Positions 52,015 through 62,500 of a stretch of 64,000 nt of DNA are shown piece after piece (within the stretch, counting starts at the first letter, position 1; each line of letters opens with the position of its first letter). Made by a program: the position numbers and the translations under genes. This stretch comes from Lentibacter sp. (GTDB lineage: Bacteria > Pseudomonadota > Alphaproteobacteria > Rhodobacterales > Rhodobacteraceae). A model generated the notes under the pieces. The model was not told the origin of the DNA. It saw nothing but the letters and a program-made list of their open reading frames with translations, and searched no databases. The stretch spans positions 1 to 64,000 of the forward strand of contig JADGEJ010000018.1 in NCBI GenBank assembly GCA_016744435.1, given 5' to 3'.

Positions 52015-52350
52015 TTAGTCTGAAAGCTCGTCAAAACACTCAAGCGCTTTGGCGGCATACATCATAGCGGGGCCGCCGCCCATCTGGATGGTCATGCTGA
52101 GCACATCGCCGACTTCGTCACGTGTGGCACCGGCTTTGATCAGCGTTTCGACGTGCAACACAATGCAAGCCTCACATTTTTGTGTCACGGCGATGCCCAG
52201 AGCGATGAACTCTTTGGTTTTAAACTCAAGCACGCCGCCTTCTTTGACGGCCTTGCCAAGTGCGCCAAAAGCGCGGGTTGTGTCGGGGATGGTTTTGTTA
52301 AGCCCGCGCAACTGGTTGCGGGTGCCGTCGAGTTTGTCTTGCCAAGTCAC
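52015..52350 (-). CDS. AhpD-like carboxymuconolactone decarboxylase-family protein
   Basis: This 111-residue protein of the carboxymuconolactone decarboxylase family has the redox-type motif KCEACIVLHVETLI near residue 58 (CxxC followed by His). AhpD-like members reduce alkyl hydroperoxide enzymes; other members lack that role, so only the thiol chemistry is inferred. It is a single short helical domain, typically a trimer or hexamer. It lies 78 bp from the DUF938 gene on the same strand. Confidence 0.87.
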   Translation of the reverse strand: MTWQDKLDGTRNQLRGLNKTIPDTTRAFGALGKAVKEGGVLEFKTKEFIALGIAVTQKCEACIVLHVETLIKAGATRDEVGDVLSMTIQMGGGPAMMYAAKALECFDELSD

Positions 52351-52428
52351 ATGCTATTCCTTCGATGTATTTCGCAACAGGAACACCATGTTTGCCGTCA
52401 CGAGACTTTGACTCAGATCATGCTCTGC

Positions 52429-53091
52429 TCAGAATACGCGCTTTGCGACAAAAGACATGTTGTTGGCAGGCATTTCCAACACCTGCACAAGTTCCATTCC
52501 CGAAGCTTGGATCCATTCGATGATGTCCCAGTCGTCCTTGTAGCCAATGTCGCTGTCTTCTCCGCGCAGTTTTGCGTCAAACGCCGCGTCACCCTCCGAG
52601 GTTGTCTCGCCGTCGCGCAGGAACGGGCCGTAGAGGTGCAATACGCCACCAACCGCCAGAGCTTGGCCTGCTTCGCGGATCAGGATGCGCGCTTCGTCTT
52701 CAGAGATGAGGTGCAAAAGGTTGGCGAGCGTAACAAGCGCTTGGCCTGTGTGGGGTTTGCCCCAGCCCGTTTGCGTGGCGGCTAGGGGTTTTGCCGGGGC
52801 GATGTTCGCGAGCCCGGCTTGAACGGCGTAGGCGTCGATACTGGCGCGGCGCTCAGCGTCGATCTCGGTTGGCTGCCAATGCAGTTGCGGGATGCGTTCG
52901 GCAAGCACGGCAACGTGCTGCCCTGTGCCTGAGGCAAGCTCAAGTGCTGTGCCTGCCTCGGGGGCGTGCTCGCAAAGTACCTCTGCTATCGGGCCTATGT
53001 TTTTGGCAGCCGACGGTGCAAACAACTTTGCTCCATCAAGGGTTTCGGCAAAGCTGGCAATGGCCGACAAATCACGCGGTGTAGACATCAT
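52429..53091 (-). CDS. DUF938 putative SAM-dependent methyltransferase
   Basis: This 220-residue DUF938 protein has FAPSAAKNIGPIAEVL at the start and the SAM-binding motif LELASGTGQHVAVLA near residue 50, then WQPTEIDAE and LYGPFLRDGE. The substrate is unknown. Two Met codons at 53091 and 53088 overlap the stop of the upstream flavoprotein gene (ATGA), so the two are co-translated. Confidence 0.88.
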   Translation of the reverse strand: MMSTPRDLSAIASFAETLDGAKLFAPSAAKNIGPIAEVLCEHAPEAGTALELASGTGQHVAVLAERIPQLHWQPTEIDAERRASIDAYAVQAGLANIAPAKPLAATQTGWGKPHTGQALVTLANLLHLISEDEARILIREAGQALAVGGVLHLYGPFLRDGETTSEGDAAFDAKLRGEDSDIGYKDDWDIIEWIQASGMELVQVLEMPANNMSFVAKRVF

Positions 53092-54158
53092 GCAAACCTT
53101 TCAGGGCTGAGGGCGGCAACGGTGCCGGCGTCCAGCTCGGAGGCGCGACCAAGGATCAGATCAGCCGCCAGAAGGCTCGCGGCGGGGGCTGTCTGGAAGC
53201 CATAACCACCTTGGCCAGCATGCCAGAAGAAACCAGCATTGTCTGATGCATGGCCGATCGTTAGGTGTCTGTCTGGCGAGAAAGTGCGCAGACCTGCCCA
53301 GTTGGCCTCAAGCCGCGCGACAGGCTCGGTGACAAGCGCCTCATAGCGCGCGAGGCCCTCGGCGAGCACCATGTCGTCGGCCCAAGCGTCCATCGGCGGT
53401 TGCGGGTCTTCCTCGGCGGGCGAGACGATAAGTGAGCCGGCGTCTGGCTTGGCATACCAGCTTTCGCCGACGCCAAAGAACATCGGCCATGTGCTCACAT
53501 CCAAGCCGCCCGGCGCAGGGATACGCGCCATCGAACGACGCAGCGGGGTGAAGCCAAGCGGGGCCACGCCCGCGAGCTTGGCGATCTCGTCAACCCAAGC
53601 ACCGGCGGCGTTGACAATCAGTGCAGCCTCAAAGGTTCCCGCCTCGGTGTGCACCGCCCAAGCGCCTGCGCCTCCGGTGATGGCTGTCACTCTTGCCTTG
53701 GTGTGCAACGTGCCACCATGCGCGCGCAGCTCGCGGGCAAAGTCTTGCACCATCTTGTCTGTGTCGATGTCCCATGCGTCAGGGTGAAACGAGGCATGGG
53801 CAACCTGCGCAACATCAAGCACGGGCACCTTCGCCAAGGCTTCATCAGGGCTGATAAGCTCAAGCAGAAGCTTCGCCGTGTCAGCCTCAAACTGCGCGCG
53901 CTCCTCGGCGCGCGCAGCGATCATCAAGCCTCGCGGGCTGAGGTATCCGCCGTCGCGAAAATAGCCCGCGCTGGCTTTGCTCAAAGCGACCGTGGTGTCG
54001 AGCCCATAGTTGCTCTCGTAAAGCGCCGCCGAGCGGCCTGAGGCGTGGTAGGCCAAAGCGCCTTCAGCCTCCAAAAGCGTCACGCTTGCATGCGGAGCCA
54101 AACGTGCCGCAATAGACGTGCCCGCAATGCCGCCGCCAATAACGATGATGTCTGTCAT
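53088..54158 (-). CDS. FAD-dependent oxidoreductase (glycine/D-amino acid oxidase-like)
   Basis: This 356-residue DAO-family flavoenzyme has the FAD motif IIVIGGGIAGTSIAARL at the N-terminus, ASGRSAALYESNYG near residue 41 and GLRTFSPDRHLTIG near 295. A C-terminal FWHAGQGGYGFQTAPA loop covers the flavin. It likely oxidises an amine such as a D-amino acid, glycine or sarcosine. Its start overlaps the end of the small membrane protein gene (ATGA), and it follows a BMP-type ABC transporter on the same strand. That suggests the transporter may feed it, but the transporter class usually carries nucleosides. Confidence 0.9.
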   Translation of the reverse strand: MTDIIVIGGGIAGTSIAARLAPHASVTLLEAEGALAYHASGRSAALYESNYGLDTTVALSKASAGYFRDGGYLSPRGLMIAARAEERAQFEADTAKLLLELISPDEALAKVPVLDVAQVAHASFHPDAWDIDTDKMVQDFARELRAHGGTLHTKARVTAITGGAGAWAVHTEAGTFEAALIVNAAGAWVDEIAKLAGVAPLGFTPLRRSMARIPAPGGLDVSTWPMFFGVGESWYAKPDAGSLIVSPAEEDPQPPMDAWADDMVLAEGLARYEALVTEPVARLEANWAGLRTFSPDRHLTIGHASDNAGFFWHAGQGGYGFQTAPAASLLAADLILGRASELDAGTVAALSPERFA

Positions 54159-54598
54159 GTGTTTTGCCTTGTTTTAAAGTCAAACCCGTCGGGAAACTGG
54201 ATAAGCCGATAGAGACACAGCGCATAGAGTGCCGTGATGGGGGTGAGCAACACTTCGAAGGTGGTTATTGAAAACAAGCCGCCGATGGTGTTGAAAACCA
54301 CGAAGTAAAACAAGACCCACTTGATCTTGTCGATCAGGCCAGCGGCGCGCGGCGCAGTAACATAGCCAGCAGCCACAGAACCCGCCAGCATCAGCAACAA
54401 GTTAAGCACAATCGCGAGGGCTTCGAGCGGGTAGAATGTCGCGCCTGTCAGCCGCCCGCCCCAGACGATGTTCTTGGGCAGGATGCCGACAAGAATAAGC
54501 GCGTGGAACACTAGGAAGAGAGCAGGCAAGATGATCAGAACCCTGCAAGCTGCGCGTGGGCTGAGTTTTTGAATATGGGTGTGAAGTGTCAGTATCAT
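54155..54598 (-). CDS. four-helix membrane protein of unknown function
   Basis: This 147-residue protein has four predicted membrane segments (VLIILPALFLVFHALILVG, FYPLEALAIVLNLLLMLAGS, WVLFYFVVFNTIGGLF and LLTPITALYALCLYRL). I recognise no family. It begins 69 bp after the BMP binding-protein gene, past a hairpin, and its end overlaps the flavoprotein start by ATGA. That coupling argues that it is real and part of the same transcript. Confidence 0.7.
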   Translation of the reverse strand: MILTLHTHIQKLSPRAACRVLIILPALFLVFHALILVGILPKNIVWGGRLTGATFYPLEALAIVLNLLLMLAGSVAAGYVTAPRAAGLIDKIKWVLFYFVVFNTIGGLFSITTFEVLLTPITALYALCLYRLIQFPDGFDFKTRQNT

Positions 54599-54616
54599 AT
54601 TGTGTGTAACTTATAA

Positions 54617-54645
54617 GAAAGGCCCCGCACTTGGCGAGGCCTTTC
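54617..54645 (-). terminator. hairpin after the BMP binding-protein gene
   Basis: GAAAGGCC and GGCCTTTC pair around an inner CGC/GCG stem and ACTT-type loop, 22 bp past the stop. On the minus strand it is followed by TTATAAG, a weak T tract. It could terminate or lower expression of the following three genes. Confidence 0.65.
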
Positions 54646-54667
54646 CAGTTTTTGCGGTAAGCAAAAC

Positions 54668-55750
54668 TTACTCGGGAATATCGCCAACAATGCCTTCAAC
54701 GAAGAAGTTCATGCCAGCAAGGCCATCGTCGCTATAGTCTTGCGCTGTTTCGCCTTCTTTCAGCCAGACCGAGCCGTCTTGTTTGTTGAGCGGGCCAGTA
54801 AAGGCGTGGTAGCTGCCGTCCGCCAATGCGGCTTTCATGGCGAGGGCTTCGGCTTTTACGTCGGCAGGCACTTTGTCGGTGATGTCACCGATGCCAACCA
54901 TGCCAGCGCCGATGCCGTCCCATGTGCTTTTGCTTTCCCACGTGCCGTCCATAACCGCTTTAACACGGCTGATGTAGTAAGGCGCCCAGTCGTCGATGAT
55001 CGAGCTTACGCGCGGGCCGTCTTTGAACTCAGACATGTCTGACGCTTGGCCAAAGCCGATCACGTTGCCAGCCGCTTCAGCCGCAGCCAGTGGCGCGGTT
55101 GAGTCAGTGTGCTGCAAGATTACGTCAGCGCCTTGCTCGATCAGAACTTTGGCAGCGTCGGCTTCTTTGGCAGGGTCAAACCAAGTGAAGGCCCAGACGA
55201 TCTTGAACTCGACGTCAGGGTTAACTTTCTTGGCGTGGATATAGGCCGAGTTGATGCCACGGATAACTTCGGGGATCGGGAAGGAGCCGATGTAGCCGAC
55301 GATGTTTGACTTGGTCATCTTACCGGCGATGTGGCCCTCAATGGCGCGGCCTTCGTAAAAGCGCGCTGAGTAAACCGAGACGTTGTCGGCTTGCTTATAG
55401 CCTGTCGCGTGCTCGAACTTCACATCGGGGAACTTCTTGGCCACGTTGATCGTTGGGTCCATGTAGCCAAACGATGTGGTGAAGATCAGGTCAGCGCCTT
55501 GAAGCGCCATCTGTGTCATAACGCGCTCGGCGTCGGCGCCTTCTGGCACGTTCTCAACGAAGGTTGTCTCAACCTTGTCGCCAAACTCGGCTTCAACAGC
55601 GAGGCGGCCTTTGTTGTGTTCATATGTCCAGCCGCCATCGCCGACGGGGCCAACAAAGACAAAGCCAACTTTGGTTTTGTCGTCGGCAAAGGCGCTTGTG
55701 GCCAGCCCGAGCGCCACGGCAGCTGTGGCGAGAAGATTGGTGAGTTTCAT
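54668..55750 (-). CDS. BMP-family ABC transporter substrate-binding protein
   Basis: This 360-residue PnrA/Med-like protein has a type I signal peptide (LATAAVALGLATSAFA) and KVGFVFVGPVGDGGWTYEHNKGR, the family's typical mature start. Known relatives bind purine nucleosides. There is no lipobox cysteine, so it is a free periplasmic protein here rather than a lipoprotein. It comes last in the set ATPase-permease-permease-binding protein, 46 bp after the second permease. A hairpin follows it. Confidence 0.92.
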   Translation of the reverse strand: MKLTNLLATAAVALGLATSAFADDKTKVGFVFVGPVGDGGWTYEHNKGRLAVEAEFGDKVETTFVENVPEGADAERVMTQMALQGADLIFTTSFGYMDPTINVAKKFPDVKFEHATGYKQADNVSVYSARFYEGRAIEGHIAGKMTKSNIVGYIGSFPIPEVIRGINSAYIHAKKVNPDVEFKIVWAFTWFDPAKEADAAKVLIEQGADVILQHTDSTAPLAAAEAAGNVIGFGQASDMSEFKDGPRVSSIIDDWAPYYISRVKAVMDGTWESKSTWDGIGAGMVGIGDITDKVPADVKAEALAMKAALADGSYHAFTGPLNKQDGSVWLKEGETAQDYSDDGLAGMNFFVEGIVGDIPE

Positions 55751-55795
55751 GATCTGTAGTCTCCCTGATGCAGATTCTGTGTGTAACGTATTCTA

Positions 55796-56716
55796 TTAAC
55801 TGGACGCGTGAAAGATGCGACCCAATGAGGCAGGCGCGCGCGACTTGTCCGCCGACATGATAACCAGCACAACGATGGTGATGATGTAAGGCGACATTGA
55901 CAATATCTCGACGGGGATAGAAACACCGGCTGCCTGCAAATTAAGCTGCAAAACAGTGATGCCGCCAAAAAGCCAAGCGCCGAGCAAAACGCGCCACGGC
56001 TTCCAGCTTGCAAACACGACCAGCGCGAGGGCGATCCAGCCAGCACCTGCCGTCATGCCTTCTGTCCATTGCGGCACGCGAATGAGGCTGATGTAGGCGC
56101 CGCCAAGCCCCGCGCAGGCGCCGCCAAACATGATAGCGAGCACGCGGATGCGCACGACTTTATAGCCGAGCGCATGGGCCGCGTCGTGGTTCTCACCCAC
56201 CGCGCGCAAGACAAGGCCAACGCGGGTGTACTTGAGTGTCGCCCAGACGGCCGCCACCAGCGCGATGCCGAGATAGACAATAATGTCATGGCTAAACAGC
56301 ACCGTGCCAAAGAACGGGATGTCTGAGAGCAGCGGAATATCAAGCTTGGGCGAGGAGGGCGGCTTGAGGCCGACATAGCCTTGCCCCAGCAGCGACGACA
56401 GCCCAAGCCCGAAGAGCGTGAGCGCAAGCCCACTTGCCACTTGGTTGGCCAGCGCGACCTGCGTGAGCAAAGCAAACAACAGCGACAGCGCCGCACCGCC
56501 AAGGGCTGCGAAGAGAAAGCCCAAGGCAGGTGATCCGGTGATGATCGTCGCCATAAAGCCGCAGATCGCTCCGGTGATCATCATGCCCTCAACGCCAAGG
56601 TTGAGAACGCCCGCGCGCTCGACAACAAGCTCGCCAATACCGGCGATCATGATCGGGGTGGCGGCGACAAGCAGCGACGCCAGAAGCAGGGCGGGGTTGA
56701 TTGCGGACAGGTCCAT
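55796..56716 (-). CDS. nucleoside-type ABC transporter permease (second)
   Basis: This 306-residue permease of the branched-chain/ribose-type fold has about nine hydrophobic segments. It contains AGIGELVVERAGVLNLGVEGMM near residue 25 and GENHDAAHALGYKVVRIR near 194, signatures of the YufQ/nucleoside branch. ATG 56716 shares a base with the upstream stop (TGATG) and has AAGGAGG seven bases before it. An extra GTG codon at 56719 is therefore rejected. Confidence 0.92.
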   Translation of the reverse strand: MDLSAINPALLLASLLVAATPIMIAGIGELVVERAGVLNLGVEGMMITGAICGFMATIITGSPALGFLFAALGGAALSLLFALLTQVALANQVASGLALTLFGLGLSSLLGQGYVGLKPPSSPKLDIPLLSDIPFFGTVLFSHDIIVYLGIALVAAVWATLKYTRVGLVLRAVGENHDAAHALGYKVVRIRVLAIMFGGACAGLGGAYISLIRVPQWTEGMTAGAGWIALALVVFASWKPWRVLLGAWLFGGITVLQLNLQAAGVSIPVEILSMSPYIITIVVLVIMSADKSRAPASLGRIFHASS

Positions 56717-57798
56717 CACACGGCCTCCTTACGGCTGAACTTGATGCGGTAGTTTGTCAGCAAGTCTACGGCGAGCAGGAAAAACAACAGCATGCCTTGG
56801 AACAGCTGGATAGCCGCGCCCGGCAGGCCGAGCGTTAACTGGGCCAACTCGCCGCCGATATATGTGAGCGCCAAGAGCAGCCCTGCAAAGAAGATACCGA
56901 CCGGGTGCAGCCGCCCAAGGAAGGCGACGATGATCGCGGTGAAACCATAGCCTGAGTTGAAGTCGATACTGATTTGCCCTGATGGGCCCGCGACTTCGAA
57001 CATCCCTGCAAGCCCCGCCAGCGCGCCTGACATGCCAAGGCAAAACAGGATAATCCGGTTGGGGTTTACCGAGCTGAACTTGGCCGCGCGCGGCGCTTCG
57101 CCTGTGAGGCGAATGGAGAAGCCCAGCATATGCCGATTGAGCAGCACATAGGCAAAGATCACCGCAATAAAGGCAGCAGCCACGCCCCAATGCATGCCTG
57201 TTCCGGCGATGATCTCACCGTTGAAAGCGCTGGGGTAGTCCTTAAGGTTGCGTGACCCGGGGAAGCCGTGGCCGTCAGGGTTTTTCAACAAGCCAAGTGA
57301 CATAGACGCAAGCAATTGCTCGGCCACGTAGACCAGCATCAGCGAAACCAAGATTTCGTTGGTTTGAAACTTCACCTTCAAAAGCGCTGGTATCATCGCC
57401 CAAGCCCAGCCGCCAAGCGCGCCTGCGATCACCATGATCGGGAAGATGAACCAAGCCTCCATCGGGTAGAATGCAAGGCCAGCCCCCGCGCCGCAAATCG
57501 CCCCGACAATGTACTGCCCTTCAGCGCCGATGTTCCAAATGCCCGCCTTGAAGCCAAGGCTAAGCCCAATCGCGATCAGGATCAGCGGGCCGGCTTTCAC
57601 CAGCAGTTGCGGGCGCGAGTAGGATGCAAACTCGCCAAACAGCGGATCCCAGAAAATGGTGAGAATGGCCTCAAACGGGTTTTTCCCAAGGGCCATGAAC
57701 AGCAAGCCACCGAAGATCATCGTCATGATGATCGCGAAAACAGGCGTCAGATATGCAAATGCCTTCGACGGCTGCGGGCGTTTCTCAAGCGTCAACAT
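56716..57798 (-). CDS. nucleoside-type ABC transporter permease (first)
   Basis: This 360-residue integral membrane permease is of the YufP type: FKAGIWNIGAEGQYIVGAICGAG near residue 85 and GEAPRAAKFSSVNPNRIILF near 230 are the family's conserved stretches. It is longer than its partner at the N-terminus, as usual. ATG 57798 overlaps the end of the ATPase gene by 14 bp, and its stop shares one base with the second permease start. Confidence 0.92.
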   Translation of the reverse strand: MLTLEKRPQPSKAFAYLTPVFAIIMTMIFGGLLFMALGKNPFEAILTIFWDPLFGEFASYSRPQLLVKAGPLILIAIGLSLGFKAGIWNIGAEGQYIVGAICGAGAGLAFYPMEAWFIFPIMVIAGALGGWAWAMIPALLKVKFQTNEILVSLMLVYVAEQLLASMSLGLLKNPDGHGFPGSRNLKDYPSAFNGEIIAGTGMHWGVAAAFIAVIFAYVLLNRHMLGFSIRLTGEAPRAAKFSSVNPNRIILFCLGMSGALAGLAGMFEVAGPSGQISIDFNSGYGFTAIIVAFLGRLHPVGIFFAGLLLALTYIGGELAQLTLGLPGAAIQLFQGMLLFFLLAVDLLTNYRIKFSRKEAV

Positions 57799-59308
57799 GC
57801 GCCACCTCCATTCCGTGTGCGCCGCCCATCATCAGGCCGATCTCATCTATCGAAAGCCCCTTGGTCGGGCGAGCCTCTGTGAGGCGGCCCTCGTTGAGCG
57901 CGGCGAAATTGTCGGCGACTTCCATAAGCTCGTCCAAGTCTTGGCTGATCACGATCACAGCAGTGCCACCTGCCGCCAGATCCAGAATAGCCTGCCGGAT
58001 AGAGGCAGCCGCCGAGGCGTCAACGCCCCATGTCGGCTGGTTCACAACCAGTACTTCAGGCTCTTGCAGCACCTCACGGCCAATGACGAACTTTTGCAAG
58101 TTCCCGCCCGACAGTGAGCGCGCAGCGTTGTCTGGCCCCGGTGTGCGCACGTCAAACTTCTCGATGATCTCTTCGGCGAAAGACTGGGTTTTGCCCCACC
58201 TAAGGAAGCCCTTGTTTGACAGCCCCTTGCGCACATTGCCCGTCAACAAAGCGTTTTCCGTCAGGCTCATGTTTGGCGCAGCCGCGTGGCCAAGCCTCTC
58301 TTCCGGCGCTGTCAAAAGCCCCAAAGCGCGGCGCGCGTTTGGCGCGAGCCTGCCAATCGGTTCGCCCTTGAGTTTGAGCGCATCCGCATCAACCCGCACC
58401 TCGCCAGAGAGCGCCAGCAGCATCTCGTCTTGGCCGTTGCCAGCCACGCCGCCAATGCCAAGCACTTCACCCGCGCGCAGCCGCATATGCACGTTTTTCA
58501 AAGCGGTTCCAAAGGCGCTGGGCGAGGGCATCGAAAGGCCGGAAATGTCCAGCACAACGTCCCCAAGTGTGGCCCCCGCCGACTTCGGCGTTTGCAACTC
58601 GGTGCCAACCATAAGCTCGGCCATGTCACGCGCGCTTGTCTCAGCGGGAATACATGTGCCGACGTTCTTGCCAAGCCGCAGAATGGTCGCGTGGTCACAG
58701 AGCGCGCGGATTTCTTCAAGCTTGTGGGAGATATAAAGGATAGCAACGCCCTCTGCCGTCAGCTTGCGCAGGGTCTCAAACAGAATGTCGACTTCCTGAG
58801 GCGTCAAAACAGAGGTTGGCTCATCCATGATCAACAGCTTAGGGTCTTGCAGCAAACAGCGGATGATCTCGACGCGCTGACGCTCGCCAGCAGACAAGTC
58901 GCCAACCGTGCGGAACGGGTCAAGCGGCAGGCCATATTCTTCTGACACCTGACGGATGCGTGCGGCAAGGTCGCGCATCGGCGGCGGGTTTTCCATCCCC
59001 AATGCGATGTTCTCGGCCACATCCAAAGCATCAAACAGCGAGAAGTGCTGGAACACCATCGCCACACCAGACGCGCGTGCGGCGCGTGGCTCGGGCGGGG
59101 CAAAGGCTTCGCCGTTCATCACCATGCTGCCGCTGTCGGGTTTCACGAGGCCATAGATCATCTTTACAAGCGTTGACTTGCCAGCGCCGTTCTCGCCCAA
59201 AAGCGCGTGAACTTCGCCAGTCTTGATCTCAAAAGAAACCGTGTCGTTGGCCACAACGCCGGGGTAGGCCTTGGTGAGGCCGTCGATTGTCAGCAATGTC
59301 CCTGTCAC
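57785..59308 (-). CDS. nucleoside-type ABC transporter ATP-binding protein (double domain)
   Basis: This 507-residue fused ATPase is of the YufO/MglA kind. The N-terminal half is complete: Walker A GENGAGKSTLVKM near residue 38, signature LSAGERQRVEI and Walker B LLIMDEPTSVL. The C-terminal half has a degenerate Walker A (GGVAGNGQDEML) but keeps LSGGNLQKFVIGRE, as is normal for this family. I chose GTG 59308, because AAAGGA lies seven bases upstream; an ATG at 59335 has no ribosome site. It heads a coupled four-gene transporter set. Confidence 0.92.
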   Translation of the reverse strand: MTGTLLTIDGLTKAYPGVVANDTVSFEIKTGEVHALLGENGAGKSTLVKMIYGLVKPDSGSMVMNGEAFAPPEPRAARASGVAMVFQHFSLFDALDVAENIALGMENPPPMRDLAARIRQVSEEYGLPLDPFRTVGDLSAGERQRVEIIRCLLQDPKLLIMDEPTSVLTPQEVDILFETLRKLTAEGVAILYISHKLEEIRALCDHATILRLGKNVGTCIPAETSARDMAELMVGTELQTPKSAGATLGDVVLDISGLSMPSPSAFGTALKNVHMRLRAGEVLGIGGVAGNGQDEMLLALSGEVRVDADALKLKGEPIGRLAPNARRALGLLTAPEERLGHAAAPNMSLTENALLTGNVRKGLSNKGFLRWGKTQSFAEEIIEKFDVRTPGPDNAARSLSGGNLQKFVIGREVLQEPEVLVVNQPTWGVDASAAASIRQAILDLAAGGTAVIVISQDLDELMEVADNFAALNEGRLTEARPTKGLSIDEIGLMMGGAHGMEVAHVDA

Positions 59309-59576
59309 GCGGCGTTCCTTTCCGGGGTGTCCCATCGGAGGCTGCTATTGCGGCCTCTAACGGGCCAATTTGGTCTCTATACACTGAAGCGCTGAAACTG
59401 GCTTCACGCAAGATATGAATGTGACATGGCTGGGTAAACTCTTTCAACGATTCGTAAATAATCTGAGGGAGTTTTCGCCGAATTATTGCGAATTCGAGCG
59501 CCATCGACCAACAATTGTGCAACTGCTGCACTCACGCAGCATTGCCGCTGTTGTGGGGCGCAGCTAAGGTGCGCCC

Positions 59577-62500
59577 ATGAGCACTGACCCCCGATTCATT
59601 CACCTGCGCGTTCACACCGAGTACTCGCTCCTTGAAGGCGCGATCCGGCTAAAAAAGCTGCCTGACTTATGCGTTGACATGAGCATGCCCGCGATCGCCG
59701 TGACCGACACCAACAACATGTTCTGCGCGCTTGAGTTTTCCGAGGGCGCAAGCAAGGCTGGCGTGCAGCCCATTGTCGGCTGTCAGGTTGATCTGGGCTA
59801 TCATGTCGCCGAGCAGGGCGAGCGTGCGCGCGCACCTGCCCCCGTCGTTTTGCTGGCGCAAAGCGAGGCGGGCTATGAGCATCTGATGAAGCTCAACTCT
59901 TGTCTCTATATCGACAAGGGCACAGAGCTTCCGCAAGTCACGCTAGAGGAACTCGCGGCCAATGCAGGCGATATCATCTGCCTCACGGGTGGGCCGGACG
60001 GGCCTGTCGGGCGGCTCTTGCAAGCCGGCCAAACCCCTGCCGCGCAAGCCCTGATGACCCGCCTGCACGAGATCTTCGGTGACCGCCTTTATGTTGAGTT
60101 GCAGCGCCACAACGGCGAAGACGGCACACCGCCCGAAGCTGAGCGCCTAACCGAGCGTGGCTTTGTCGAAATGGCCTACGCTATGGGCCTGCCGCTGGTC
60201 GCCACCAACGATGTCTATTTCCCCAAATCCAAAATGTATGAGGCGCATGACGCGCTCATCTGCATCGCCGATGGCGCCTATGTTGACCAACAAGAGCCGC
60301 GTCGACGCCTCACGCCGCAGCACTACCTCAAGTCACCCCGCGAGATGGGAATCTTGTTTGCTGACTTGCCGGAAGCGCTTGAGAACACTATCGAAATCGC
60401 CAAGCGCTGCGCCTTCAAAACTTACAAGCGCGACCCGATCTTGCCCAAGTTTGCCGATGACGAGATCGCCGAGCTGCGCCGCCAAGCCAACGAAGGCTTG
60501 CAGGGCCGCCTCGCCGTTATCCCGCATGCTGTCAGTTTGGATGAGTATCAGGAGCGGCTCGATTTCGAGCTTGGGATCATCGAAAGCATGGGGTTTCCCG
60601 GCTACTTTTTGATCGTTGCTGACTTCATCCACTGGAGCAAAGAGCAGAACATTCCGGTTGGGCCGGGCCGTGGCTCGGGGGCGGGCAGCCTTGTGGCCTA
60701 CGCCCTCACGATCACTGACCTTGACCCGCTCCGATACTCGCTGCTGTTTGAGCGCTTTCTCAACCCTGAGCGCGTCAGCATGCCTGACTTTGACATCGAC
60801 TTTTGCATGGATCGCCGCGAAGAGGTGATCCGCTATGTGCAGCAGAAGTATGGCCGCGACAAAGTTGGCCAGATCATCACCTTCGGTGCGCTTTTGTCAA
60901 AAGCTGCCGTACGCGACATTGGCCGCGTTTTGCAGATGCCCTATGGGCAGGTTGACCGCCTTTCAAAGATGATCCCCGTTGAGGGCGTGAAGCCTGTCAG
61001 CATCGAGCAAGCGCTCGCGCAAGAAGAGCGTCTACGCGCTGAGGCGAAGTCTGAGGAAGTCGTGGAGCGACTGCTCAACTACGGTATGCAAGTTGAAGGC
61101 CTGCTGCGCAACGCCTCCACTCACGCCGCTGGTGTTGTGATCGGCGACAGGCCCCTCGACGCGCTGGTGCCGCTCTACCAAGACCCGCGCTCTGACATGC
61201 CCGCAACCCAGTTCAACATGAAATGGGTCGAGCAGGCGGGCCTCGTGAAGTTTGACTTCTTGGGGCTCAAAACGCTCACCGTTATTCAAAATGCGGTTGA
61301 CCAGATCCGCGCAGAAGGCCGCGACATCCATACGGCGGCGGATGGTACCGAGCTCTACACGCCCGCCGAGGGCGCGGTGAACGAGATCAACGCCATTCCG
61401 CTTGATGACGAGCGCTCCTACAAGCTCTACGCCGCCGCCAAAACTGTCGCGGTGTTTCAGGTTGAAAGCTCGGGGATGATGGACGCCCTCAAGCGCATGA
61501 AGCCCACCTGTATTGAAGACATCGTGGCCCTCGTGGCGCTCTACCGGCCTGGCCCGATGGAGAACATCCCGACCTATTGTGAAGTGAAAAACGGCCAGAA
61601 AGAACTCGAGTCTGTTCACCCCTCGATCGACCATATTCTTGAGGAAACTCAAGGTATTATCGTCTACCAAGAGCAGGTAATGCAGATCGCTCAGGTGATG
61701 GCGGGCTACTCTTTGGGCGGCGCTGACTTGTTGCGCCGTGCGATGGGTAAAAAGATCGCGGAAGAGATGGCCAAGGAGCGGCCCAAGTTTGAGAAAGGCG
61801 CTATGGAAAATGGCGTCGACAAGAAGAAAGCCTCCGAGGTTTTTGACCTTCTCGAAAAATTCGCCAACTACGGGTTTAACAAATCACACGCCGCTGCCTA
61901 CGCTGTCGTCAGCTACCAAACTGCATGGCTGAAAGCCAACCACCCCGTCGAGTTTATGGCGGGTGTGATGAACTGCGACATCCACCTCACCGACAAGCTC
62001 GGCACCTACTTTGAGGAAGTCCGCAAAGGGCTTGATCTGCCGTGGGAGCCGCCTTGCGTGAACCGTTCAGACGCCACTTTCGTGGTGCGCAAACAAGTGC
62101 TGCACTACGCGCTGGGCGCGCTTAAAAACGTCGGCGTCGAGGCGATGAAACTGATCACAGAAGCGCGCAACGAGGGCGAGTTTGTCACCCTGTTTGACTT
62201 CGCCCGCCGCGTTGACCTCAAGCGCGTTGGTAAGCGCCCGCTTGAAATGCTCGCGCGCTCTGGCGCGTTTGATGTGCTTGATCGCAACCGCCACCGCGTG
62301 TTTGACAGCCTTGAAGGCCTGATGGGCTACTCGACTGCGATCCATGAGCAGAAAAACTCCAACCAAGTCAGCCTGTTTGGCGAAGCGGGCGACGACTTGC
62401 CAGAGCCGCGCCTCTCGCCGGTGCAAGACTGGATGCCAGCCGAGCGGCTCGGCGAAGAGTTCAAGGCTGTTGGCTTTTACCTCTCCGGCCACCCGCTTGA

